From positions 3,992,199-4,056,198 of the forward strand of contig NC_052621.1 in NCBI RefSeq assembly GCF_016545825.1: 64,000 nucleotides of DNA, read 5' to 3'. This document shows, one piece after another, positions 44,269 through 55,932 of the stretch (the first letter of the stretch is position 1; each line of letters begins with the position of its first letter). Under the pieces are notes generated by a model. It was not told the origin of the DNA. It made no database searches and worked only from the letters and a program-made list of their open reading frames with translations. This DNA comes from Eucalyptus grandis. Its lineage: Eukaryota > Streptophyta > Magnoliopsida > Myrtales > Myrtaceae. The position numbers were made by a program, and so were the translations under genes.

Positions 44269-46424
44269 TGTTAAGCCTAGACTTAACTCGAGCTCTCCCA
44301 AACCCATACCAATTCACGACTTAGATTCAAGTTCTTAACATGCAATTGATTTTCAATTATGAGTCGTCACTAATCTATTTTTGGTGGGTCGATTAGAAAC
44401 CCAAGTAAAGTAATTGAAGATTTACTTTACTCCTACGAACCAGAGATTATGAGTACGAGGACTTGGTTACACTAGGTTTCTTAATGCCATTTCGGTACCA
44501 TTCTTTTAATTTCAAAAATGTTTTTGCAGGCAGTTTGGATTGATTTTAAGTCTATTTTTCTAACATGTAAGGTGATCATGCCGGTACACAAACCACCAAT
44601 TTAACACCCAAATAAATAATAAATAAATTACAAAAACTTACCTCAAAGAAATGAAAGCATCTGCAATGTTAAATTAAAATCCACATCCACAACCTTAGAT
44701 ATGGTTTCTAATTAACACGCAATTTCTTCTTCTTTTTTTCATTTATTTAATGAGAGTCATGCAATGCATGTTACTAATTTAACATGAAATGATATGACAT
44801 GGTAACATGACTTAGCTATATGACCTAAGCAATATGACATAACTAAGCATGTAATCTATCCCGAGCATGAGATGGATTTATTCTAAATAATTTTTGTATT
44901 TTCTATGAGATTCGAAATTAAAGAAATGCAACATTTAAATATGCAATCTAAATTAATCTAATGATTGACAATTTCTAATTAAATGAACCTAACAAAAATC
45001 ACTAAATGACGTACATTGTATGAACCTAATTCTATATGACGTGCACATGGTTTTTATTCTAAATAAGCATGTAATTTATTCTAATATGCAATGACGTGCA
45101 AAGAATGCCATAATTCTAATTTTTTTCTTTTTTATTATGAAATTCGAAATTAAACTGCCAAATAATTAAACATGCATTCAAATGTTAAAAAAACTAACAT
45201 CCTAAATGAATGCATTTTTTTTGGATTTTTCATTTTTTCAAAAATTCGAAATAAATAAATTTCCTATTTTAAACATGCAAGATAACCCTAAAATGATGAA
45301 TATTCTAAGATGAACCTAATCTAACTCAGATTTTTTTGGAATTTTCCTTTCTTTTACAGGAGCAATCAAAATAAGACATCAAGAACAGCACGGCAACAAA
45401 TCAGAAGCAAGATATTATCCATGTCCATTTTTAAATAAATTGACGAATGGTATCTCCCGCATAAGATTGGATTGACCAATTTCAAATAAAATCGTGAATC
45501 ATATCTCGAGCGCGATTGGCGATTTTTCCGTGCGATTGCGAGTCATATTTCGAGCGTGAAATCGGACTATCAATCGTATGCACGTTGTGAAATTAGAAAA
45601 ATTTCCTAATTCATGAGAGATCAAGAGATCTCTTGGATATGGCAATATCGATCAAACATTCAAAGAAATATTGCAATATTACGAATTAGGCAGCGACATA
45701 TATGAAAATAAGATTATTCGAGAGTCTTACCTAATTCATGATGTCGCGCGAGTGACGCTTCCAAATTCGGACGGATGATGGTGGCATCAACGATGGCTTA
45801 TTGCTCCATGATCTCGATGGAAACGGGTTAGAACGTCAACGGCGGTGGGCTCCGGAACTCGCTAGGATGCCAAGGAGCAATGGTGGTCGAAGACGAAGAA
45901 CCAGGCTAGTGTGGAAAATCTGCAGAAAGTAATAAAATTACAGGGACAAGGCGCACAACATGACAGCGCCAATGAAGGGGTGGAGGCGGTGTCCCCGGAC
46001 GTGTGAGCAAAAACCAGCGGGGAGTGAAAAATTTCCTCTCTCGTACATTGCCGCCTCCCTCTCTCTAGCCTTGTCTGTTTCGGCTTGTGGCTTTCAAGAA
46101 TTTTTGCTTCGTTGCGTTTTGACCGTGAGTGGATGATTGACTAAATTGTCTAACTACTCGACGAACGACGCCACCGGATCACCATCTTCAACCTTCGAGG
46201 GCATTGCAATATTTATTTCTTCCGCTCGCACCCACGATCTCTCTTTGTTTCTTCTCATGTAACTCACAAATCATACCTGCAACAACCAAGACAACGTGGA
46301 GTAATTTTTGCCACGTAACAACAGGATCACGGGACAAAGATCAACGGAACAGCAATTCGTCACGGTGTTTGGTCAAGGGTGGCGCGTTTTGATGCACTCG
46401 GAACAAAGAACGAAGAAGTGCAAC

Positions 46425-47342
46425 TGATAATGCTAGTACGAGTACCTAGAGGGGGGTGAATAGGTTTATGAAAATTTTCTTGAAGATTGCACAATACTTA
46501 GACAGATGAAGGATTAAAAATCAATCGTAAGACCGAGTAAAGGAAAGAGAGAATTAAACACGAGGTTTATAGTGGTTCGGCTTGATTCAAGCCTACGTCC
46601 ACTCTTTCGCACCGACAGCCGATTGGCTGGATTCCACTATGAACAAAGAGATGTTACGGTGTTGATCTTCCTTGATTTCTCGATGTAGATGATCTACTAC
46701 ACTCGCTCAAGGTATCACCAAGTATAAACACTCTCGTGTATACAATTTCGCTCGAACCGTATCGACTAACAATCAAGGTCCTTCGACTGGAATTTTTCTA
46801 TCGATCACACACTTAAAACAACTAAAACGTCTTCCTTTTATACTCCTTTATGCCATCATAGCCGTTGGCACTTACCAAAGGAATTCCTCCAATCTACCCG
46901 TTGGACGGAATCAATTAAGAAGATCATCCGAGCTATTTAAGGAATCTGATGATAGCCCATCAATCCTGTTCGCCCATACAATCAGGATTTTGGTTTCCAA
47001 GAATAGAACATTCCAAGAATGCTTCGTCAAACATCGGATCTTCAATTGTTCTTAGATAAGAATCAAAAAAATCCGAAGTGATTATCCAACCAAGGGATCT
47101 TTTCCAGAGGATTGGATCTAATCCCCAACCATATACTTCGGCTTCGGATATCCTTCGCCACTGGATTAGAAAGACTGTCAGTGAGAATAATCTTGAGTCT
47201 TGAGTCTTGAGTCTTGAGTCTTAAGTCTTGAGTCTTGAGTCTTGAGATTACAAAGTCTTGAGACTTTAAACTATCGATATCCAGACTATACTGATAGAAA
47301 TGTTTTGTCAGCTTCAAAATATTCGGAAAGATTTCTCCAACA
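46425..47342 (-). repeat. 3' LTR of the SIRE-type element
   Basis: 918 bases, TGTTGG...TATCA on the minus strand. Differs from the 5' LTR mostly by one- or two-base indels and by the number of 7-base gagtctt units (about eight here, three in the other LTR). Confidence 0.92.
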
Positions 47343-47362
47343 ATCTCCCCCTTTTGATGGTG
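47343..47362 (-). other. Polypurine tract
   Basis: On the minus strand caccatcaaaagggggagat lies directly before the 3' LTR, the expected primer for plus-strand DNA synthesis. Confidence 0.8.
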
Positions 47363-47639
47363 ACAAAACTTTCTTGTAGATTTGAACAACTTTGACCTGC
47401 AAAAACATTTCTCAAGCAATATGGCTAACTCATAAAGATTAATAAACAACCAGACTCGCATCCACAGCAAATTGGTTAGTCTTTCATGAGTAATACCATA
47501 TAACAATACTTGATATAAATGCAACCAACCAAGCATCAAAATCCACAGCCAATTCAGTCTCACACCCAAGTTCAAGTTCTCAAGTCATACTCAAAAATAA
47601 ACATAACCACAAAAGTCAAAGTTTTAAAATAATATTTGT

Positions 47640-49850
47640 TCAAATTTGTTCTCCCCTTTTTGTCATCATTAAAAAAGAGGGTGAGAAAGGAGTCATGTCT
47701 CGCTGGGAATGCGCACGATCCGGAATTCTCCCATTGACTCGGACTACGCCTTCTAGCCTCTTCAAGTCCTCCCTTAGATGAGCTACTTCATCTCCTTTGG
47801 CATTGGCTTGAAGTTGCAGAGCGAGGTCTTTCATCTTGTCCTCCAGCTGATCAAGATGCTTGTCCAGCATTCTTCATGGCTTGAATTTCACATTCCGAGC
47901 ATATATTTGGCCACGCATTTCAGAAGAATATCCATGATACGATGAAAATCTGCAGAATTGTCTGTCGTGTACCGGTATGAGCTTTTTCAGATGGAGTAAA
48001 TGTATACGATGGCGCTTTCGTATAGTCTTGCAGATTTGGTGTCGATGTATCACCTTCTTCGTGCAATTGAGAAGCCTGAAATTCTTCCGGGTCTCGCTGG
48101 AGATTGTCTTGGACTTTCACTATCCGCAAAGCATGAAGTGTAGACCTTTCTTGCTCGCCAACTCCCCCCGTCTCTAGGACATCCAAAGGGGAAGAGTGAT
48201 GATCATGCTCTAGATTTCCTTCTCTCCGCATTCAGCAGACTTTTCTTTCTCTTCTTCACTTCTTTCTCCTTCTCTCGCTTCTTCTTCTTCTCTTTGGTTC
48301 TTCCCGAAATTCTCTCTACCGAGACACGTAACGTCCGGGTTCTTGTCGGTGCTTGGATAGTAGGATCTTCATCCTCTTCATCTTCATCCTCCAAGATGAG
48401 AGATCTTTTCTTCTTTTTTTTTGATGGGGCTCCAATGGCCTCCTTTCCTTTTCTCTTTGAAGCGGCATCGAAGTGAGATTTTACTCGAATTTCTCCATTG
48501 CCTTGGAAAGTTCTTGCAGACGCATCTTTGTTAACATCTTCAAACCTACCACCATCTTATCACACGGTTGAACACAAAGAGATTGAGGTGGTTCAATATT
48601 CATGTGTCTCGAAGATCTTGGTCACTGCACTGTGATAAGGCAATTGTCCTTTGTCTTTCGACATTGCTCGTACATATGGAAGAGAATAGTGTGCGGTAGA
48701 GAGAACTTCCGTCCTGTGTTGATCGCGTACATCAACTTTGCTTCAGAAAGAGACACAGAAGTCTTTGACGTAGACTTTGGTCTAAGACAGTTGATTACAA
48801 TCTTATGAAGCACAATATTGATGGCATTCATCCTGGAATAGGTGACTTTCTTCTCTGCGTCCCTATCTTTGACCAGTTCCAAAGTAGTGCGAGCAGGTGA
48901 GACTTTGATTGGTAGATAGCGTCCTCGTTCAACTCCAACTATATCAGCCAATATATTCACATCTACCACGTAGACTTTGTCTCGTACACTAAATGATATT
49001 CTATTCGCATCCGTAAAGCTAAGATTTGAATAGAAATAAGCGGTCGATGAGCATACCCGTCCGTAGAGTCGAGCAAAAATTCTCAAGTTGAAACAAATTC
49101 AACTTTTCTCTTAAGTTCCTTAACCAAAAAAAAAAACTTTTCTCTTAAGTTTATGTTGATGGCGTCCAGAAGTCAAAATCGACACTTCTAGGTTTATCAC
49201 CCCTCTTTTCAACAGCCTCGGAATACACTTTTTCTTGATCCTTGGATTTGAACAAATCCATCCGATTTCCTTTCACCTTTGCCGCCACTCCCATTTTCGG
49301 TTGAAATTCAAGGAACATTCTGTCATCATCGTTCCCTTCAATTAAATTTTGTCTCGGCATACGAGGATCACTTGGAATGTTCGCAAGTGCTTCCTCTCGC
49401 TTTTCCTTTCGGGGCAATTCCCAATTCCTCCATTTTCTTTAAAACGATACTCATTCCCATAATTTTTGTCCTTAAGGAAGTCATCTATATAATTCAATGG
49501 AGTACCCGTGCTTTTCAACGCATGATAAAGTTTATACATAAAGGAGGGCTTTTGGACTCTTATGGGTCGGCATCCTCGATTATCTCTTCTTCAGATTATG
49601 ACTTGCACCTTGTGGGGCAAGGAGGCATTGAATGACGTGGATGAGAGCGAATCGGACTTTGTCGCCGACTTGTTAAGTCTTCTTCCTCGGTGAGATCGAA
49701 GTGAGTCGGTCCCTTCTCCATTCTTTGTGGTCCCTTGCTTGCGATTCTTGATGATTTCCTCGAAGAAGACATCTTTCTTTGTCGATTGGAAGATTCCTTC
49801 ACTTGCTTTCCCAAGAAAATGACCACTTTCTCGACGACGAACAAGCAAAG
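47640..49850 (-). pseudogene. Extra ORF region in the env position of the SIRE-type element
   Basis: Between RNase H and the 3' LTR, same strand as pol. In translation order: an N-terminal basic part (MSSSRKSSRIASKGPQR, then THFDLTEEEDL; about 49770-49600); a linker (49417-49151); a folded-looking domain at 49086-48622 (YGRVCSSTAYFYSNLSF, YVVDVNILADIVGVERGRYL, RMNAINIVLHKIVIN) that resembles the 'putative plant transposon protein' domain; an acidic/basic stretch with KEKKKKREKEKEVKKRKK (about 48390-48203); and a coiled-coil-like end (LDQLEDKMKDLALQLQANAK; 47870-47640). No signal peptide or clear membrane segment is evident, so a true envelope role is doubtful. The frame is broken in several places. 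Confidence 0.6.
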
Positions 49851-50189
49851 AGAAACAAAGACGGGAGGAGAGTGCCTTTTAGGGTTTTGAAGATTGGGGA
49901 AAAGAAAACTGTATATATATAATTCAGTTTTGAAAAGGGAAGTTCAATCGGTGCAAGGAAAGTGAACGATCACTTCTTTTCAAAATCAATAACCGCCAAA
50001 ATTATTCTTTTAAAAAATCTTCAAATTTCATGCGGATTATAGAATAACCGAACAAAAGATCGTACCTTTTCGAGTTAAAATAACTAAATGAAAATTCGTA
50101 CCTCTTAGATGAAATACAACTTACGCCTATAGCCACGAATGTTCGAGTCTCGAGAATTTAAAGTCCGAAAGATTAGAGTCTTAGAGTTG

Positions 50190-50815
50190 GTGAGTCTCTA
50201 GACTTTAACTTCTTCAGGCTTCAAAATGTTGAGTCTTGAACGGATAAAGTCGAATTGATTTTTCTCCAAAGGCTTTGTGAATATATCCGCTAGTTGACTC
50301 TTTGAATCAACAAATTGAATCGAGATTTCTCCATTTTGAATATGATCTCTAATGAAATGATGTCGAATCTCAATATGCTTTGCTCTTGAATGAAGGATTG
50401 GATTTTTGGTGAGATTGATCGCACCGTTGTTGTCACATCTCGATTTTCGTGCATGAGTATTCAATCCCAAAGTCTTGTAGCTGTTGTTTTATCCATAGAA
50501 TTTGCGAACAGCAGCCTTCCAAGAGCTACATACTCGCTTCGTTGTTGAAAGAGCTACAAGTGCTTTGCTTCCTCGAAAACCAAGACACCGTTCGTTTCCA
50601 AGTAGTTGACATGTTCCAGAGGTGCTTTTTCTATCGACTCGCAGAACCGCCAGATCCGCATCCGAGTATCCTAGAAGATTAAAGTCTCCTTCTTGGGATA
50701 CCAGAGACCGATGCTTGATGATGAGGCAACGTATTTGATAACACGTTTTACAGCACCGAGATAGGATTCTCTCGGGATCCGATTGAAACCTAGCACAAAT
50801 GCAAACACTCAACAA
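50190..50815 (-). pseudogene. Copia RNase H domain
   Basis: Contains FNLLGYSDADLAVLRVDRKS, TSGTCQLLGN, then DNNGAINLTKNPILHSRAKH, IEIRHHFIRDHI and DSKSQLADIFTKPLEKNQFD, the standard C-terminal block of Copia pol. A frameshift near 50475 splits it. Confidence 0.9.
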
Positions 50816-51590
50816 AATATCGGTCTAGAAGCGCAAGATAAAGAAGTGAGCCGATCATGCCCTGTACATGTGGCTTTTGATCTACTTTCTTCCCTTCTTC
50901 ATCCTTGTCTATCTTCCGAGAACATGACATTGGTATGTCGGTCTTTTTGCACTTTTCCAATCCAAACCTTTTGACAAGGTCATTCGCATATTTTTCTTGA
51001 TGAATAAAAGTTCCTTCCTTCATTTGTTTCACTTGGAGTCCAAGAAAGAATGTTAACTCTCCCATCATACTCATTTCAAACTCATCATGCATAGACTTAG
51101 AAAATTTCTTGCATAGACTTTCATTAGATGATCCAAAAATAATATCGTCCACGTATATTTGAACAAGTAAAAAGCTTTTGCTTTCCTTTTGATAAACAAT
51201 GTAGTATCTACTTTACCTTTGACAAAACCATTCTCGTAATAAGAACTTACTTAGTCTGTCGTACCAAGCTCGAGGTGCTTGCTTTAAACCATACAAGGCC
51301 TTTTTCGCCTCCCAAGACCGAGTCCGGGCTTTTGGGTCTTCAAACCCAGGTGGTTGTTCCACATAAACTTCCTCATGGATGAATCCATTTAGGAATGCAC
51401 TTTTGACATCCATTTGGAATAACCTGAAATTTTTATAACAAGCAAACGCAAGTAATAGACGAATAGCTTCTAACCTTGCTACTGGAGCGTAAGTCTCATC
51501 ATAGTCTATTCCTTCTTCTTGCGTATATCCTTTGGCCACGAGTCTTGCTTTGTTTCGTACGACTTTTCCTTCTTCATTCATCTTGTTCCT
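50790..51590 (-). pseudogene. Copia reverse transcriptase
   Basis: Contains [86 protein letters not shown], the catalytic IYVDDIIFGSS (about 51172-51137), MMGELTFFLGLQVKQ and the GMIGSLLYL tail. The catalytic Asp residues are retained, but the frame shifts between 51213 and 51152. Confidence 0.93.
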
Positions 51591-51969
51591 GAATACCCAT
51601 TTGGTTCCAATAATGTTTTACCTTTTGGTTTAGATGTCAATTCCCGTGACATCATTGATGTTGAATTGTCGAGTTCTTCTTGCATAGCTTCGATCCAACT
51701 TTCATCGATAAAGCTTCTTCTATGCTTTTTGGTTCGATTTCAGAAATGAGAGCCACAAAGACTAGATTCTTCACGCCTTTTTGATCTCGGTGCGGATTCC
51801 TTCATTGATTTCACCAATAATGAGATCTTTAGGATGACCGGATTTATGCTTCCGCATCGGTTGTTCCGCCCGGTTGATGATCTCTTTCTTTGTTTGAATC
51901 TTCATGTGCTTCTAGATGTTGGACTTCCAGAGACCGAGATGCTTCTTGAGTTGTAAGCATTGGAAGGTC

Positions 51970-52900
51970 TCAGAGTAGGTTCGACTCTTCATACCGAGTC
52001 CGGGCCGGATTCATCTTGCATTGAGTCTTGGAATTTAACATTCGTTGATTCCTCCACCGACCGGCTTTTCTTGTTATAGACTTTGTAGGCTTTGCTTGAT
52101 GTAGAATATCCAAGGAAGATGCCTTCATCTGATCTTTCTTCAAACTTACCAACTCGATCATTTGCATTTTTCAAAACAAAGCATTTGCAACCAAACACAT
52201 GAAAGTATGAAACAATAGGCTTTTTACCTTTGAACAATTCATAGGGGGTTTTCTCTAAAATAGGTCTTAAAAAGACTCTATTTATAATATAGCATGCTGT
52301 TGAGACAGCTTCAGCCCAAAATCGTGAAGAAATTTTGCTTTCAATTAAAAGTGTTCTAGCCATTTCTTGAAGAGATCTATTCTTTCTTTCCACAACTCCA
52401 TTTTGCTCGAGTATATGGAGAGGAAAACATATGATTAAAACCAGATTTATCACAAAATTTCGTAAAATCTTGATTTTCAAATTCACTTCCATGATCTCGT
52501 TCTTATGCTTAAGATTGCACATCCTTTTTCATTTTGAACCTTTTTGGCAAATTTTTCAAAATACGAAAAGGTTTTCGACTTACTTGTAAGAAAATATACC
52601 CAAGTAAAGCGGGAGTAATCATCCACAATTACTAGGCAATATTTCTTACCTCCAATGCTCGGGTTCTGGTTGGTCCGAAGAGATCCATATGAAGCAACCG
52701 TAGTACATGATTAGTAGAAACATGGTTTATTTGCTTAAATGAATTTCTTACCGCTTTCCTGAATGCATGGAGTGCATGAATCAGACTTTGGTATGGCAAT
52801 TTAGGTAGACCTCGAACAAGCTTCTTTGATGAGATTTTGGCTAATTGTTTCATGTTGACATGGCCAAGCTTTCGTGCCATAAGACTGCTTCATCTTGAAT
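51970..52900 (-). pseudogene. Copia integrase
   Basis: Reads RKLGHVNMKQLAKISSKKLV, LLHMDLFGPTRT, then (about 52630-52565) a VDDYSRFTWVYFLTSKSK frame, NGVVERKNRSLQEMARTLLI, FWAEAVSTACYIINRV, KTPYELFKGKKP and HVFGCKCFVLKNAN. The HHCC, DDE core and GKF-like C-terminal parts are all recognisable but lie in several frames. The zinc-binding CxxC is shifted out of frame near 52760. Confidence 0.9.
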
Positions 52901-53290
52901 TGAGATTAGGCATTGTGCTTCATTTGGTTTTACATCAAGGAGGTAGATATTTCCATGCCTTCGACTCATGAAAGACCGAGTTGAGTCTTTGCTAATTCCG
53001 TAACATATGCCTTCTTGAAAGGAGATCTTGAAACCAAGATCACACAATTGGCTAATACTTAGAAGATTGTAGTTGAGTCCTTCCACTAGAGAGACATTGC
53101 TTATTGAGAGATTTCCAATTTTCACAGTTCCAAATCCCACAATGCTTCCTTTGCTGTTTCCTCCAAATGAAACTTTTCCACCATTCACTTGAACAAGCTT
53201 TATGAAGCAATTTGAGTCTCCCGTCATGTGTCTTGAACATCCGCCGTCAAGATACCACTTTACTTTCTTTTGACAGAGACCCGCATTCAA
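52850..53290 (-). pseudogene. Copia protease and GAG-pre-integrase segment
   Basis: KWYLDGGCSRHMTGD is the aspartic-protease active-site block, in which the usual DSG is DGG (Ser to Gly, one base). It continues GGKVSFGGNSKGSIVGFGTV, LLSISQLCDLGF and HGNIYLLD, and ends at VLWHE, where a frameshift separates it from the integrase RKLGH. Confidence 0.88.
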
Positions 53291-53375
53291 AAGAGAGTCT
53301 CAAGCTTTCTTTGGTACCCAAATTTTCTTGGGTCCTTTGGCGTTAGTAGAATAAGCATTACTAGACCATACTTTC

Positions 53376-54107
53376 TTAACAAAGCTTCCAAACCATAGGA
53401 CACTCTTTTTCAAAATGATCCCGACTGTTACACTTTGAACACCTTAAAGAACTTCGACCTACGTACTTTACAAAGACTTTCTTGAAATGATTTTTGTAAG
53501 CCTCTTTTGACGGTCTTTTCTTAATTCTTTCTTTTACTTTTGGAAAATCAATCAAAGGAATTGTTTCTGTCATACCCAAACCGACTTGTTAAAGTAAGGT
53601 CTTTGACTGAAAGAACTTTTTCAAGTTTTTCAGACCCTATTGAAAATTTCTTTGAAATATTTGATAAGTCAGTTTTTAAGAAAGCATTTTCTTTTGAAAG
53701 TTTATCTTCATTCTCCTTAAGAGTAGAAACATTCAAGTCTAAACTTTTCACTTTTTCTTCTAAAATATTTTCCTTTTGTTTTAAAACTGAGTTTTCCTTT
53801 ATAAGTTCAGAAATCCTTTTTAGAGAAGTCTTAAGACTAAAACATAGTTCATCAATGTATTTAGAGACTTTGACAAGGATTTTATAATCACTTACCTCAA
53901 ATTCACCGTCCGAGTCCGATCCGAACCGAGTCCGATTGTGCCATTAGACACAAAGTTGGCATATTCCTCATCACTTTTTCACACTCGTATCGCTCCAAGT
54001 TTCGGCTTTGAGAGCTTTTTGAGACTTTTCAATTTTTCCTCTTTTCTTCTTTGGAGAGAGGACAATTTGGTCCGATGTGTCCCTTTTTCTTACATTCGAA
54101 GCAAACT
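53376..54107 (-). pseudogene. Gag zinc-knuckle region with two CCHC motifs
   Basis: First knuckle CFECKKKGHIGPNC at about 54107-54065, second CSKCNSRDHFEKEC at about 53450-53400; both are C-X2-C-X4-H-X4-C. Between them lies a Lys/Glu/Leu-rich helical stretch (SLDLNVSTLKENEDKLSKEN, about 53750-53600). Two knuckles separated by a coiled-coil-like linker are consistent with SIRE-type gag. Confidence 0.82.
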
Positions 54108-54285
54108 ACATCTTTGTTTGGTTCCTCATTATCAACAAACTTGGTTTGCTGTTTCAAGACTTTGTTTCCTTGAGTTGAACCTTCTTCCTTTTCTATTTAG
54201 CTTTCGAACCTTCTAATCATAAGAGCAAGCTCCTCATCGTCCGCATCTTCTTCGTAGTCCGTATCATCGTAATCATCGTTAGATT

Positions 54286-54987
54286 TTAATGCAATGGATT
54301 TCTTACCTCTTGGATCTTCGTCTTCATTAATTCGTTCCACTTCATAAGATCAAGAGTTCCAATCAGCTCGTCTACGATAATGGCATAATTCTTTGCGTCT
54401 CTCTTATTGAAGTCTTTATATGATTCCAATCCTTGGAGAGTCCACGCAAAGAGCTTATTCACCTTCATAGGATCAGAAATTTTCTGTCCTTGATTCTCAA
54501 GGCCATTGACAATATCTCGAAACGGCTAAACATGTCAGTTATAGATTCTCCTTGTTTCATTTTGAAGGCTTCATATTGACCAAGGAGAATGTTAATTCTG
54601 GTCTCCTTCACTCGCCCCGTCCCTTCATAAGTGATATGTAATCTCGGGTCCCACTTCTTTTGCCGTATCACAAGAAGATATTCTGTTATATTCAGTTGGT
54701 GATAAAGCACAATATAAAGAGTAAATTGCTTTTGCATCGAGTGCTTGTCTCTTGTTTATCTCTTCTTGAGACATTCCGCTGGTTTCAACAGCTTTCTTTC
54801 CTCTTTCGGATGCCGATGCGTAGTAGGAGTAATTCCTCTTTCCACCACATCCCATTCCGTGAGGATCCTTCGATCGTAGAAAAGCTTTCATCTTGTTTTT
54901 CCAGATGTTGTAATCATTTCCATCAAAGTAGGGTGGTCTGGTATTGCTTTGCCCTTCCACCAGCCCCGGTGCTAGCATACTAGCCAT
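54286..54987 (-). pseudogene. Copia gag, N-terminal part
   Basis: ATG at 54987, about 60 bases after the 5' LTR: MASMLAPGLVEGQ, RPPYFDGNDYNIWKNKMKAF, then, after a shift near 54650, LHITYEGT-RVKETRINILLG and YEAFKMKQGESITDMFSRFE, and after another near 54468 VDELIGTLD. This is the UBN2-type capsid region of Copia gag. Confidence 0.85.
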
Positions 54988-55030
54988 GGATCTTTTACTC
55001 AAGTAAAACACTTCAAATAAAGTAAGAACA

Positions 55031-55046
55031 CGTGCTCGATACCAAT
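55031..55046 (-). other. Primer binding site
   Basis: Directly after the 5' LTR the minus strand reads attggtatcgagcacg. It resembles the initiator-tRNA-Met complement (tggtatcagagc) with one base missing (tatc-gagc). Confidence 0.7.
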
Positions 55047-55932
55047 TGATAATGCTAGTACGAGTACCTAGAGGGGGGTGAATAGGTTTATGAAAATTTT
55101 CTTGAAGATTGCACAATACTTAGACAGATGAAGGATTAAAAATCAATCGTAAGATCGAGTAAAGGAAAGAGAGAATTAAACACGAGGTTTATAGTAGTTC
55201 GGCTTGATTCAAGCCTACGTCCACTCTTTCGCACCGACAGCCGATTGGCTGGATTCCACTATGAACAAAGAGATGTTACAAGTGTTGATCTTCCTTGATT
55301 TCTCGATGTAGATGATCTACTACACTCGCTCAAGGTATCACCAAGTATAAACACTCTCTCGTGTATACAATTTCGCTCGAACCGTATCGACTAACAATCA
55401 AGGTCCTTCGACTGGAATTTTTCTATCGATCACACACTTAAAACAACTAGAACGTCTTCCTTTATACTCCTTTATGCCATCATAGCCGTTGGCACTTACC
55501 AAAGGAATTCCTCCAATCTACCCGTTGGACGGAATCAATTAAGAAGATCATCCGAGCTATTTAAGGAATCTCGATGATAGCCCATCAACTCGTTCGCCCA
55601 TACAATCAGATTTTGGTTTCCAAGAATAGAACATTCCAAGAATGTTTCCAAACATCGGATCTTCAATTGTTCTTAGATAAGAATCAAAAAATCCGAAGTG
55701 ATTATCCAACCAAGGGATCTTTTCCAGAGGATTGATCTAATCCCCAACCATATACTTCGGCTTCGGGATATCCTTCGCCACCGGATTAGAAAGACCGTCG
55801 TGAGAATAATCTTGAGTCTTGAGTCTTGAGTCTTGAGATTACAAAGTCTTGAGACTTTAAACTATCGATATCCACTAGACTGATAGAAATGTTTTGTCAG
55901 CTTCAAAATATTCTGGAAAGATTTCTCCAACA
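55047..55932 (-). repeat. 5' LTR of the SIRE-type element
   Basis: 886 bases. Near-identical to the 3' LTR, with differences concentrated in one-base indels and in the gagtctt microsatellite, indicating a relatively young insertion. Confidence 0.92.

Larger units (their letters stand above)
46425..55932 (-). mobile_element. Complete SIRE-type Copia retrotransposon, 9.5 kb
   Basis: Two LTRs (3' LTR 46425-47342, 5' LTR 55047-55932) and a perfect TSD, gcaac. The minus-strand order is 5' LTR, PBS, gag, two CCHC knuckles, protease, integrase, reverse transcriptase, RNase H, an extra ORF region, PPT and 3' LTR. Integrase before RT defines Copia. The domain texts and the extra 2.2 kb ORF region after RNase H fit the SIRE/Maximus lineage. 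All reading frames are broken by small indels. Confidence 0.92.

Noticed and set aside
47640..49850. Endogenous virus or true retroviral envelope gene
   Set aside because: No signal peptide, transmembrane anchor or viral domain is evident; the layout fits a SIRE-type Copia retrotransposon.
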